From Stenotrophomonas sp. UBA2124 (GTDB lineage: Bacteria > Pseudomonadota > Gammaproteobacteria > Xanthomonadales > Xanthomonadaceae): a stretch of DNA of 57,931 bases. Below the pieces are notes generated by a model that worked only from the letters and a program-made list of their open reading frames with translations, did no database searches and was not told the origin of the DNA. The stretch is taken from contig DCXY01000013.1 in NCBI GenBank assembly GCA_002329155.1, positions 1 to 57,931 on the forward strand. Reading direction: 5' to 3'. The position numbers and the translations under genes were made by a program. Within the stretch, counting starts at the first letter, position 1, and every line of letters begins with the position of its first letter. Shown here piece after piece: positions 16,165 through 25,023 of this stretch.

Positions 16165-18261
16165 ATGAGTTGGATGTACATGGAACGCAAGCATTGGATA
16201 ACCGCAGTGGTGGTGCTCACCGGTGCCGCGCTGGCCGCCAGCTTCCTGTGGCCGCCGCGCCCGAAGGGGCCGCCGGCACCGCCTCCGACGCCGCTGGGCT
16301 GGCAGGCGCAGGTGCTGCCGCTGGGCGGTGACGGCGTGAACGGCGATGCGCTGGGCGCTGCAGCGGCCACCCGTTTCAGTGACCCATGGGGCGTGGCGAT
16401 AGGCGGCGGGGTGGTGTTCGTGGCCGATGCGGGCGACAACAATCGCATCCTCTACCGTGGGCTGGATGGCGGCTTCCAGCTGCTGGCCGGTGGTCGCGAG
16501 GGATTCGCGGATGGCATGGGTGCGCATGCTGCGTTCAACACGCCGTCGGGCATCGCACTGGATCGCCACGGCAATCTGTACGTCGCCGACACCGGCAACC
16601 ATGCGATCCGCAAGGTCACCCCGCAGGGGCAGGTGACCACGCTGGCAGGCAACGGCAGCCCCGGCTTCGCCGATGGCCCCGCCGCGCAGGCGCGGTTCGA
16701 TGGGCCGATGGGTGTGGCGGTGGATGCGGATGGCCGCGTGTATGTGGCCGATACCTGGAACGATCGCATCCGCGTGATCGAACCGGATGGCCGCGTGCGG
16801 ACGCTGGCCGGTGGCGAGCGCCCGGGCTGGCAGGATGGTGCCGGCGTGCAGGCGCGCTTCGATACGCCGACCGATCTCGCATTCGATGCACACGGCAACC
16901 TGTGGGTGGCCGACCTGCAGAACAACGCGCTGCGTACCGTCACCCCCGCCGGCATGGTCAGCACCGTGGCGGGCCAGCCGGGCGGCCAGCGCCTGCTGTG
17001 GGGGCCGATGAATCTGGCCATCACCCACGACGGCGTGGCCTATGTCAGCGAGCGCCTGAGCGGGCGTGTGGTGCAGGTGTCGCCCAGTGGCCACATCGTG
17101 GTGGTGGCGGGTAGCGATGCGGAGCGTTTCGCGCGGCCTGCCGGCATCGCGTTGGCCGCCGACGGCAGCCTGTTGCTGGCCGATGCCGATGGTCATCGCC
17201 TGCATCACCTGCAGCCGCTGGCCAGTGGTGTGGTGCCGCAACCGGCGCAGCTGGGTCCGTCGGTGGATGATCCGTTGCCGCGCAACGAGGGCCGTTGGCC
17301 GCTGGCGCCGCAGCACGGTTGGCATGAAGTCACCGGCACGCTCGGCGAGGTGCGCGGCAACTTCAGCGGTGAGAGCCGTCATCACCTGCACAGTGGCTTC
17401 GACGTGCGTGGCGACGTGGGCCAGACCGTGCTGGCCGTTGCCGCAGGCAAGGTCAGCAGCCCCGCATCGACATGGACGCTGGGCGGGCAGGCCGAAGGCT
17501 TTTCGCTGGGCAAGCTCGACTACATCCACATGAAGGTGGGCCGTGACGCCGGCAATCGCCCGTTGGACGCGGCGCGCTTCATGCTGGTCAATGGCGAGGA
17601 TGGCCGGCTGGAACGTGTGCGCGTGCGTCGTGGCACCCGTTTCCAGCCGGGCGACGCCCTGGGCAGCATCAACAACCAGGCGCATGTGCATCTGGTGGTC
17701 GGCCCTTCGGGCTATGAGCGCAATGCGGTGCGGCTGGGTTTCAGCAACTATGCCGACCATGTGCCGCCACGTATCGACGACATCGCGCTGCTGGACAGCA
17801 ATGATCAGCGCCTGAGCGATAAGGCTGATGGGCGCCTGCGCATCGCACGCGATGGCGGGCTGCTGCAGCTGGTGGTGGAGGCGTGGGACCAGGTGGACAA
17901 CAACCTGCCGCGCCGCCGGCTGGGCCTGTACGCGCTGGGCTACCAGCTGCTGGATGCACGCGGAACGCCGCTGCAGGGGTACGAGCAGCCACGCATGAAC
18001 ATCATCTTCAACCGCATGCCGCCGCAGCGTGAGGCGGTGAAGGTGGCCTATGCCGCCGACAGCGGCATCACCGTGCATGGCAGCCGCAGCACGCGTTTCC
18101 GTTATGTGCTGACCAACACCGTGCGCGATGGCCTGCTCGCCACCGGTGGCCTGCAGCCTGCGGAGCTGCCCCCGGGGGACTACCGCATCCGCATCACGGC
18201 CAGGGACTACAGCGGCAATGACGCGGTGGGTGAACGGGAGCTGAGGGTTGTGGTGCAGTAA
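16165..18261 (+). CDS. NHL-repeat protein with C-terminal M23 (LytM) peptidase-like domain
   Basis: 698 aa, starting at one of three close ATGs (16165, 16174, 16180). An N-terminal membrane segment (AVVVLTGAALAASFLW) and a Pro-rich linker precede about five NHL repeats (residues 70-360; recurring GNLYVADTGNHAIRKV and VTTLAGNGSPGFADG), which should form a beta-propeller. An M23-type domain follows: HSGFD with His409, and HVHLVV with His507/His509, matching the HxxxD and HxH zinc ligands. A strand-rich tail (about 530-698) looks Ig-like. The protein probably sits in the periplasm on a membrane anchor. The M23 motifs are present but their surroundings are unusual, so activity is uncertain. Confidence 0.8.
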   Translation: MSWMYMERKHWITAVVVLTGAALAASFLWPPRPKGPPAPPPTPLGWQAQVLPLGGDGVNGDALGAAAATRFSDPWGVAIGGGVVFVADAGDNNRILYRGLDGGFQLLAGGREGFADGMGAHAAFNTPSGIALDRHGNLYVADTGNHAIRKVTPQGQVTTLAGNGSPGFADGPAAQARFDGPMGVAVDADGRVYVADTWNDRIRVIEPDGRVRTLAGGERPGWQDGAGVQARFDTPTDLAFDAHGNLWVADLQNNALRTVTPAGMVSTVAGQPGGQRLLWGPMNLAITHDGVAYVSERLSGRVVQVSPSGHIVVVAGSDAERFARPAGIALAADGSLLLADADGHRLHHLQPLASGVVPQPAQLGPSVDDPLPRNEGRWPLAPQHGWHEVTGTLGEVRGNFSGESRHHLHSGFDVRGDVGQTVLAVAAGKVSSPASTWTLGGQAEGFSLGKLDYIHMKVGRDAGNRPLDAARFMLVNGEDGRLERVRVRRGTRFQPGDALGSINNQAHVHLVVGPSGYERNAVRLGFSNYADHVPPRIDDIALLDSNDQRLSDKADGRLRIARDGGLLQLVVEAWDQVDNNLPRRRLGLYALGYQLLDARGTPLQGYEQPRMNIIFNRMPPQREAVKVAYAADSGITVHGSRSTRFRYVLTNTVRDGLLATGGLQPAELPPGDYRIRITARDYSGNDAVGERELRVVVQ

Positions 18262-18274
18262 TTACCAAAAAATA

Positions 18275-18297
18275 GGCCTCCGGGGACTCCGGAGGCC
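18275..18297 (-). terminator. terminator-like hairpin oriented on the minus strand
   Basis: A perfect 9-bp stem GGCCTCCGG/CCGGAGGCC closes on a 5-base loop. On the minus strand it is followed by TATTTTTTGG, a proper T-tract; on the plus strand no T-run follows. It therefore terminates minus-strand transcription, although no intact minus-strand gene is recognised upstream of it. It could also stop the NHL/M23 transcript less efficiently. Confidence 0.6.
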
Positions 18298-19465
18298 AAG
18301 TAATCCAAGGCAGAGATGACATCTTTCTTGTTATATCGGTAACCCGCGATCCGGGCCGTGCTGTGAGCTGGAGTGGGCCAGAAGTTCTGCGTCGCCATAG
18401 CAGGCAGTAGTTGCGGGTAGATATTCAGTGCGCTGGACGCCAGCGCTGATGTCGTGCTTCTTTGTCTAGTGGAATGCGTGCACTGCTGTGAGTGCTTCCA
18501 ACAATCCCAGTTTGCGGAGCTCCCCCTGGCGAATGAACAGGAAGAGGCGGGCCACGGAATCGGTGTGCGGCAACGCTCTATCGATGGTGCGGCTATGAAC
18601 GCGATGGTCATCAGCGCGAACAGCTGTGCACATGCATCCGCACCGGAATGCCGATCCGCGCTGTGGTCGCGTGCGGCATGCGCATCGAATGTTCAGGATG
18701 CACAGCTTTGTCGCGCGTTGAGCATGACGCTGTCGTCGCGTTGCAATCGTAGCCATCTCCTCCTTTGAGATGAGTTGCGGTGTTGATGTCCGTATCGACC
18801 ATTGGCGCGACAGGCCGGACGATGACTGAACGAAATTTAACATAAATGAATGGGCTAAACGTAAACTTTTTGAAAAACGTCAAATTGGAATTTTTCCCTT
18901 GAAAATCAATTTGGTATGGCTCGACCATCAAAGCCGGTTGCATCGGTGCACGCAACTTCATCTTTGTTTGGACATTTTGGCGCCTGTGATCGCAATCCAA
19001 GTGTCTTCCCAGATGGAGCGGTGGTGAAACAAGAGCCGGGAGCCCTGCTCCTCTTCGCCTCCCGAATGGCTGTAGTGCCCCATGCCACGTTCGCGGTGTA
19101 GTCACCGGTCAGATCCGATGCATTGAGTGGATAAAAGGGGGATGAGATGCTTGCGTTGCCCGGTGTGCACTACTGCGGCCGTGCCGGTGCGCCTGATCAT
19201 GCGCAAGGGCTGGCAGGCCTCGCTTCACCCATTCCAGGCTGCTGGCAGTGGCGCCATGAAGCCGATTGCCGAAGCGGGACATGCAACTGCGCAGCGCTGG
19301 CCTCGCCCTTCTCTTTGCGTGATTCCAAGGGCGGTACGGGCTTGCGTCATGCCATTGGGAATTGGATCTACCAATCGCTGCCACTGGACGTGGGCTTCCT
19401 GGAGATCGCCCATGCTTCTGGTTGCCTCCGGCTGTGCACGTCATGCCTGTTGATGGCAGAAAAGA
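18298..19465. other. long region without a recognised gene
   Basis: About 1.2 kb. From 18780 to 18960 the DNA is much more AT-rich than the chromosome (for example TTAACATAAATGAATGGGC), as in a promoter or acquired segment. On the minus strand an AAAGGAGGAG sits immediately before an ATG at 18754, with a 96-codon frame that resembles no known protein and has atypical composition (many Arg, Cys and His). With the minus-strand terminator at 18275, this suggests a transcript there, coding or not. The part from 19100 to 19465 shows nothing. Confidence 0.4.
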
Positions 19466-19490
19466 AGAGCCCGGCACATGGCCGGGCTCT
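19466..19490 (-). terminator. terminator of the Oar-like receptor gene
   Basis: A perfect 10-bp stem AGAGCCCGGC/GCCGGGCTCT with loop ACATG. On the minus strand it is followed by TCTTTTCTG-type T-rich sequence, and it lies 28 bases after the receptor's stop. Confidence 0.85.
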
Positions 19491-19518
19491 CCAGAACTTA
19501 CAACGTTGGATCAAACCA

Positions 19519-22500
19519 TCAGAAGTCGTAACGCAGGCCGAAGCGGACGTAGCGCGGGGTCGAGTAGCTGATCACGCGATCGGTCTGTGCGTACGGGTTG
19601 CCCACCGAACCGATTTCGCCGTACTCAATGTAGTTCTGGGCAGTCTGCGAGTTGGTGACGTTGAAAACGTCGATCGTCAGTTCCAGCTTGTCATTGAGGA
19701 AGGACGGACGGTAGGCGGCGCCCAGGTCCAGTCGGCCGATCCACGGAGTGGTGCCGGCCGAGCCGCGGGTGGAGACCTTGCCGTCGCAGAAGCGGTAGTA
19801 CGGGCCGGAGTACTCCACGGTGTTGGAGAACTCACCATCCGGATCCGGACCAGCGTAGATGCCGGTGCAGTTCTTCGGACGGCCGGACATCATGGTGAAG
19901 GTACCCGAAACACGCCATTCCGGAGTGAGCTGGTAGAAGCCGAAAGTCTTCAGGTAATGACGACGGTCGTTGGGCAGGTTACCCGTGGCGTGCATCATCA
20001 TTTCCGGGTGGTCCCAGTCCATGGTCTGCGACACGTCACCCTGTGCAACGTCAGACTTCAGCTGGCCCTCGGCATTGCCGTAGTTGTGAGCCCAGGTGTA
20101 GTCCACGCGGCCGTAGAACTTGCCGTCAAACGGATGCTCCAGGAACAGATCCACGCCGTGGTACTTGCGCTTCAGCTTGGGGAAGCCCAGCTGCTTGGCG
20201 GTCAGCGGCACGGTGACCAGCTTGCCGGTGCCGTCGTCCAGCTGGAACACGTTGCCCTCACCCGGGTTGAACAGGCGGCAGTTGTTCAGGCCGTCGCCCA
20301 GTGCTTCGGCGACTTCTTCGGAGTAGCCATTCTCGATGGCCCAGTAGTACGCCGGACGCCAGTCACACATGTCGTCAATGGCGCTCTTCAGGTCACGGAA
20401 CACATAGCGTGCACCGAAGGTCAGCGAATCGTTGAGCTGCTTTTCGAAGCCCACGACGAACTCATCCTGGAAGTGCGACTTCAGGCCCTTGGCTGCAACC
20501 GATGCAGGATCCGGTGCCTGGCCATACTCCTGGTTGGAGGAATACGGGCCGTTGCCCAGCGGGGTCAGACCCTGCGGCAGACCATTGTTGGGGTCAATGC
20601 CAGTGAAGCCGAAGTACTCCATGGTGTAGGTGGAGCCGGCAGCACCACGCAGTGCCACGTTGTTCGGCATGGCCAGGTGGTAACGGCCGGCATTGGCGAA
20701 GACCTTCATCGAGGAGTCGCCAAAGACGTCCCAGCTCACGCCCAGACGCGGAGCCCACTGGTCCTTCTGCTCAACATAGACGATGCCGTCGGCGTTGAAG
20801 TTCTGGAACTGCTCGTTGCGGACGCCAACGGACAGCAGCCAGCGGTCGTTGATCTGCCAGCGATCTTCCAGGTAGAAGGCCTTCTGCTCAACGCGGAAGG
20901 TGCCGCCGTTGGCATAGATGTACTTGACGGCATAGTCACCATTGCCGCCGGGGCCACGGGCGCCACCGCTGCCCGGGATGGTGTCATTGGCATTGGCGGC
21001 GCCGACGGACTGGTAGATCCAGCGGTAGCCGGGGCCGGCAGTCACTTCACCAGCGCGCGACTCGGAGTTCTGCTCGTCATAGCCGGCGCGCAGCGTATGC
21101 GTGCCGACACGCCACACCAGGTCAATACGGGTGCCATCGGTCTTGTCGTAGGCATCCGGGAAGTCAAGCTGATCGTAGGAGCCGAACCGGACGGGGTTGG
21201 GGACGTTGCGCGAGTCGCTGACGTAGACCACGGAAGGATCGTAGCCCCACGGCTTGGCGATGTGGTCCTGCTCCTGCTCACCGTAAAGGGCAGTCAGGGT
21301 CAGGTTGTCTGTCAGATAGCCGGTGTACTTGCCGATGTAGAGCTTGCCGCCATCTTCGTAGTAGTAGCCGGCATTCTTCGTTTTGCCGGGGTTGAAGATG
21401 TCCGAGCCGGTGTAGTTGTACTGATAGGCAGACATGGTCTGCTTGGTGGTATCGCCGACGCCGGTCAGTTCCAGCAGGTGGTTGTCGGTGATGTACCAAT
21501 CCAACTTGGCCAGCCAACGCGGGACTTCATAGTCACGCTTCTGGTAGCCGCTACCGGTGTTGGAGCGGGTGGAGACGGTGCTGCGTTCCTGGTCTTCAAA
21601 TTCACCCGAAGCGTAGAAGAACAGGCGGTCCTTGACGATCGGGCCGCTGAAGTAAGCGCCATAGGTCAGCGAATCGGTCTCCTGGGCCTTCAGGTTCTGG
21701 TACAGCAGGCCATCGTTCGGGGTGCCGTTCTTCGGGTAGTAGATGTTGCGCTGTGCAGAACGCAGGCTGTCCGGAGTCCACAGGACCTGTGCACCGGCCT
21801 TGAACTCGTTGGTGCCGCTCTTGGTGATGATGTTGACCACACCACCGGTTGCACGGCCGAATTCGGCGCCGTAGCCGCCGGTGATCGCCTGGTACTGGCT
21901 GATGCCATCGAACGGCAGCGAGGTCGAACCCAGGTTGGTCAGCGGGTTGGTAACCGCATAACCGTTGATGTAGTACGCATTCTCCGAAGCTGCCGAACCG
22001 CCGAAGGAAGCGACGTTGCCGTAACGCGAGTCAGCTGCGACCACGCCCGGGGTCAGCAGGGCCAGCGCGTTGATGTTGCGAGCGATCGGCATCTTGGCGA
22101 TCTGCTCGGCAGTGAACACCGAGCGGGTATCCGTGGAGGAGACGTCGATCGGCGACATTGCGCTGGCGCGGACCTCGATACGGTCCATCTCGGTCGCACC
22201 AGCCGAGCCGGAGCTGCCGAAGGACACTTCACTACCACCGCCCAGCTGGACCATGACGTCCGGCTTGGAGGCTACGACCTGGCCGTCCTTCTTCATCTCG
22301 ACCTGGTACTTGCCCACGGGCAGTGCCGAGGCGCTGTATCGGCCGTTGGCGTCGACCTTGATCTCACGGCTGAGGCCGGTTTCGGTGTTGCGAATGCTGA
22401 TGGTGGAACCGGGCTCCGCGCCGGTACCGAAAATGGAACCGGATGCGTTGGACTGCGCATACGCAGTCGAGGCGATGCACATGCTGAGCGCCACGCAAAG

Positions 22501-22533
22501 TGATGCACGGCGGATGGATTTAGCCTTGATCAT
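19519..22533 (-). CDS. Oar-like TonB-dependent receptor with carboxypeptidase-regulatory-like domain
   Basis: 1004 aa. The ATG at 22533 is preceded by AGGAGAGAGAG and begins a clear signal peptide (MIKAKSIRRASLCVALSMCI to AYA). Residues about 30-110 form a CarboxypepD_reg-like beta-sandwich (GSTISIRNTETGLSREIKVD, SALPVGKYQVEMKKDGQ). The plug follows (FTAEQIAKMPIARNINALAL, AEFGRATGGVVNIITKSGTN), then a very large barrel with long loops ending GLRYDF. Oar-type receptors of xanthomonads import unknown, often bulky, substrates or take part in surface adhesion. A terminator follows directly and the upstream region is AT-rich with a possible Fur site, so the gene is monocistronic. Confidence 0.92.
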   Translation of the reverse strand: MIKAKSIRRASLCVALSMCIASTAYAQSNASGSIFGTGAEPGSTISIRNTETGLSREIKVDANGRYSASALPVGKYQVEMKKDGQVVASKPDVMVQLGGGSEVSFGSSGSAGATEMDRIEVRASAMSPIDVSSTDTRSVFTAEQIAKMPIARNINALALLTPGVVAADSRYGNVASFGGSAASENAYYINGYAVTNPLTNLGSTSLPFDGISQYQAITGGYGAEFGRATGGVVNIITKSGTNEFKAGAQVLWTPDSLRSAQRNIYYPKNGTPNDGLLYQNLKAQETDSLTYGAYFSGPIVKDRLFFYASGEFEDQERSTVSTRSNTGSGYQKRDYEVPRWLAKLDWYITDNHLLELTGVGDTTKQTMSAYQYNYTGSDIFNPGKTKNAGYYYEDGGKLYIGKYTGYLTDNLTLTALYGEQEQDHIAKPWGYDPSVVYVSDSRNVPNPVRFGSYDQLDFPDAYDKTDGTRIDLVWRVGTHTLRAGYDEQNSESRAGEVTAGPGYRWIYQSVGAANANDTIPGSGGARGPGGNGDYAVKYIYANGGTFRVEQKAFYLEDRWQINDRWLLSVGVRNEQFQNFNADGIVYVEQKDQWAPRLGVSWDVFGDSSMKVFANAGRYHLAMPNNVALRGAAGSTYTMEYFGFTGIDPNNGLPQGLTPLGNGPYSSNQEYGQAPDPASVAAKGLKSHFQDEFVVGFEKQLNDSLTFGARYVFRDLKSAIDDMCDWRPAYYWAIENGYSEEVAEALGDGLNNCRLFNPGEGNVFQLDDGTGKLVTVPLTAKQLGFPKLKRKYHGVDLFLEHPFDGKFYGRVDYTWAHNYGNAEGQLKSDVAQGDVSQTMDWDHPEMMMHATGNLPNDRRHYLKTFGFYQLTPEWRVSGTFTMMSGRPKNCTGIYAGPDPDGEFSNTVEYSGPYYRFCDGKVSTRGSAGTTPWIGRLDLGAAYRPSFLNDKLELTIDVFNVTNSQTAQNYIEYGEIGSVGNPYAQTDRVISYSTPRYVRFGLRYDF

Positions 22534-23136
22534 TGCTCTCTCTCTCCTGAAACACATGTCAGAAATTTCGCTTGGTCGCGCCTGAATAGGCCTAGCGGAA
22601 AACCAAGGTGAACTGATGTTAACTGAAAAGAACAAAGATCGGACAAATTTTTAATGAATCTGTCAGGAAGAGGGCTTGACTACATATAAATTATTGATAA
22701 TAAAGAATATTATTTTGAATTAAGGGGGCGTGGGATCGGTGCTGAGGAGCGTTGTTCATGCCCAAAAAGGCCAATTCATCGTAAGACGGAGCAGGTTTTT
22801 CTTGTTTTTTGAATAGGACTTTGGACCGATGATCACATCTCAGTCATGTAGTGGTCACTAGCGAGATGTACGGCGTTGTCGCTGCTGCCGGCCGAAGACC
22901 TACAGAGTGCTGGGCTGGGCTGGGTGAACGTGCGAGCGTTGCTCATAAGGCCGCTTGCGTTAGGCATGCCCGCTTACCCGCAAGCCCATGACCTGCAGGG
23001 GCAAGCGTGGCCGTGGGAGGGCAGCCGGAATAAGGGGGCAGCTCAATGGCCGGAGCAGGGTCGAGGCTGCGTTTGACGGTGGAGCGGGCCTGTAGCCAGG
23101 GCCGCACTGCGTAACGCCATTCGCGGACAGCTGGGT
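22534..23136. other. intergenic region upstream of the Oar-like receptor
   Basis: About 600 bases. The part 22640-22730 is strikingly AT-rich and should contain the promoter of the minus-strand receptor (long 5' leader or distal promoter). The remainder, up to the stop of the DGPF gene at 23137, has no recognisable gene or repeat. Confidence 0.5.
22696..22714 (-). promoter_or_regulatory. weak candidate Fur box upstream of the Oar-like receptor
   Basis: GATAATAAAGAATATTATT matches the 19-base Fur consensus GATAATGATAATCATTATC at 13 positions. It lies about 165 bases upstream of the receptor start in an AT-rich stretch, where such a score can arise by chance. Confidence 0.3.
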
Positions 23137-23511
23137 TCAACCCGCCAGCCGCACCCGCTCCGCATCCAGATCATCCAGCGGGCGTACTTCGATACTGCCG
23201 TAGGCCGACCAGGGGAACTGGCGGGCGATGGCCATGGCGTCGTCGGCGTTGGCCGCCTCGATCAGGTTGAAGCCGGCCAGCAGTTCGCGCGTTTCGGCAA
23301 AGGGGCCGTCGGTGATGCGTGTCTGCTGCTTGCGGGTGCGCAGCGTGCGCGCGGTTTCCACCGGTTGCAGGCGCTGTGACATCAGCAGCGTGCCCTGCGC
23401 CTGCAGTGCATCGGCGTGCTGCAGGCAGCCGTGCATGAGTGAATCGTATTCGTCCGTCGGCAGCGCCTGTACCAGCGTGGGGTCGATGTAGATCAGCAGC
23501 AGGAATTTCAT
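23137..23511 (-). CDS. YCII-related (DGPF) domain protein
   Basis: 124 aa from the ATG at 23511 (MKFLLLIYIDPTLVQALP). It is a single YCII-related dimeric alpha/beta barrel domain with the family's hallmark TDGPFAETRELLAGFNLIEA. DGPF proteins accompany ECF42 sigma factors and are thought to act in small-molecule processing; no reaction is established. It is divergent from the operon holding a second DGPF gene and the ECF42 gene, with 163 bases between the starts. No match to the ECF42 promoter motif was seen on its own side. Confidence 0.88.
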   Translation of the reverse strand: MKFLLLIYIDPTLVQALPTDEYDSLMHGCLQHADALQAQGTLLMSQRLQPVETARTLRTRKQQTRITDGPFAETRELLAGFNLIEAANADDAMAIARQFPWSAYGSIEVRPLDDLDAERVRLAG

Positions 23512-23602
23512 CGCACGGTGCCATCCGGTGGGGGCGTCATCATCCCCCATCCGGCGTGCTGCGTTGCCGCATGAATGGATTCAGAATTTTCACCGCCATC
23601 TA

Positions 23603-23629
23603 TGTCGAGGACGCGCACAGTCGTTCGTC
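23603..23629 (+). promoter_or_regulatory. ECF42-type promoter for the DGPF-VOC-sigma operon
   Basis: TGTCGA at 23603-23608 and CGTC at 23626-23629 are 17 bases apart and 46 bases upstream of the DGPF start at 23675. The motif published for ECF42 sigma factors is TGTCGA (-35) with CGA/TC (-10), so the operon encoding the sigma factor is probably its own target. The match is read by eye from established knowledge of the motif. Confidence 0.65.
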
Positions 23630-23674
23630 GTACCTGTTGAGAGCCGGCAAAGGGCCGGCGATGGAGACGAAGCG

Positions 23675-24106
23675 ATGAAAGTCATGGTCATGGTCAAGGC
23701 CACTCCGGAAAGCGAGGCGGGCGTGATGCCTACCGAAGCCGAGATCGCGGCGATGGGTGCCTTCAACGAACAACTGGTCAACGCCGGCGTCATGCTCGCC
23801 GGCGAGGGCCTGCAGCCCAGCGCCAAGGGGGCGCGTGTGCGCTTCGATACAGCCGGGAGCAGCGTCATCGACGGTCCCTTTGCCGAAACGCGCGAACTGC
23901 TGGCCGGCTTCTGGCTGTGGCAGGTGCGCTCGATGGATGAGGCCATCGAATGGCTCAAGCGCGCGCCGTTCAAAGCTGACGGCAGCCACCCGGTGGAGGT
24001 GGAGATCCGCCCCTTCATGCAGGACGAGGATTTCGGCGACGCCTTCACCCCCGAACTGCGTGCGCAGGAGCAGCGCCTGCGCGAGCGCATCAGCGGCAAC
24101 GAATGA
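23675..24106 (+). CDS. YCII-related (DGPF) domain protein, first gene of the ECF42 operon
   Basis: 143 aa from the ATG at 23675, with GGAGACGA upstream. The YCII-related domain shows VIDGPFAETRELLAGFWLWQ followed by MDEAIEWLKRAP and a final strand VEIRPF. A 25-residue charged helix (FTPELRAQEQRLRERISGNE) extends beyond the domain. It shares the DGPFAETRELLAGF core with the divergent gene at 23137, so the two are paralogues. It is followed at 40 bases by a VOC gene in the same direction and is preceded by an ECF42-like promoter, placing it at the head of the operon 23675-26688. Confidence 0.9.
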   Translation: MKVMVMVKATPESEAGVMPTEAEIAAMGAFNEQLVNAGVMLAGEGLQPSAKGARVRFDTAGSSVIDGPFAETRELLAGFWLWQVRSMDEAIEWLKRAPFKADGSHPVEVEIRPFMQDEDFGDAFTPELRAQEQRLRERISGNE

Positions 24107-24146
24107 CCCAGGTCATCACATACCAACCCCAGCAAGGAGCATCACG

Positions 24147-24572
24147 ATGAAACTGATTCCGTTCCTGAGTTTTGCCGGCAACACGCACGAGGCCATGGCC
24201 TTCTACGCCAAGGTACTGGGTGGCAAGGTGGTCTCTGAAATGAAGTTCAGCGACATGCCGCCCAGCCCGGACATGGAGATGGAAGGCTGCGGTGGCTTCA
24301 CGCCCGAGCCGCATCATGTGGCGCACTGCCAGATGGAAGCGGGCGATGCCGTGCTGATGGCCGCCGACGGCCCACCGATGGAGGGTGGCGGCACCACCAC
24401 GCTCAACATCGACGTGGAGACGGTGGAGGACGCCGAGCGCATCTTCGCCGCGCTGGCGGAAGGTGGGCAGGTGCAGATGCCGCTGGCCGAGACCTTCTGG
24501 GCCAAACGCTGGGGCATGCTGCTCGACCGCTACGGCAAGCCGTGGATGGTCAACTGCATGAAGCCGATGTGA
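24147..24572 (+). CDS. VOC-family protein, PhnB-like
   Basis: 141 aa with AAGGAGC 6 bases before the ATG. This is a PhnB-type glyoxalase/bleomycin-resistance fold protein: MKLIPFLSFAGNTHEAMAFY, KVLGGKVVSEMKFSDMP, the loop VAHCQMEAGDAVLMAADGPP, and the C-terminal FWAKRWGMLLDRYGKPWMVN. Such homologues often lack enzymatic residues, and their ligand is usually unknown. It lies within the ECF42 operon between a DGPF gene and a second VOC gene (9 bases to the next start). Confidence 0.88.
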   Translation: MKLIPFLSFAGNTHEAMAFYAKVLGGKVVSEMKFSDMPPSPDMEMEGCGGFTPEPHHVAHCQMEAGDAVLMAADGPPMEGGGTTTLNIDVETVEDAERIFAALAEGGQVQMPLAETFWAKRWGMLLDRYGKPWMVNCMKPM

Positions 24573-24581
24573 GGTGATGCC

Positions 24582-24983
24582 ATGCATCAACCGATGATCT
24601 TCGTGAACCTGCCGGTACGCGACCTGGATGCCTCCCGGGCGTTCTTCGCCGCGCTGGGCTTCACGTTCAACCCGCAGTTCAGCAATGAGCAGGGCGCGTG
24701 CATGGTGGTCAGCGACAGCATCTTCGTGATGTTGCTGGTGGAGCCGTTCTTCCAGACGTTCACCACCACGCCGATCAGCGATGCACGCGCGCAGACCGAG
24801 GTGATCACCTGCCTGTCGGCCGGGAGCCGGCAGGCGGTGGACGCGCAGGTGGACAAGGCCATCGCCGCCGGTGGCAGCGAGCCGATGCCTGCGCGTGATC
24901 TCGGCTTCATGTACCAGCGTGGCTTCCAGGATCTGGATGGCCACCTGTGGGAAATCGCCTGGATGGAAGGCGTTCCGGACTGA
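24582..24983 (+). CDS. VOC-family (glyoxalase-like) protein
   Basis: 133 aa. Two beta-alpha-beta-beta-beta units: MIFVNLPVRDLDASRAFFAA through SDSIFVMLLVEPFF, then AGSRQAVDAQVDKAIAAGGS through YQRGFQDLDGHLWEIAWM. The C-terminal DLDGHLWEIAWM is typical of the family, with the Glu in a metal-ligand position. It is distinct from the PhnB-like neighbour. Spacing to the genes on either side (9 and 40 bases) supports co-transcription. The substrate is unknown. Confidence 0.88.
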   Translation: MHQPMIFVNLPVRDLDASRAFFAALGFTFNPQFSNEQGACMVVSDSIFVMLLVEPFFQTFTTTPISDARAQTEVITCLSAGSRQAVDAQVDKAIAAGGSEPMPARDLGFMYQRGFQDLDGHLWEIAWMEGVPD

Positions 24984-25023
24984 GCGCGCTTCTCCCCAAC
25001 CCCATGAGAAGAGGAGTAGAACC

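Noticed and set aside
16090..18078. 662-codon minus-strand open frame opposite the NHL/M23 gene
   Set aside because: The NHL repeats and zinc motifs on the plus strand are convincing; the opposite frame is a shadow with repeated composition.
19147..22503. 1118-codon plus-strand open frame opposite the Oar-like receptor
   Set aside because: It is antisense to a clear TonB receptor with a signal peptide and terminator, and its translation has no domain.
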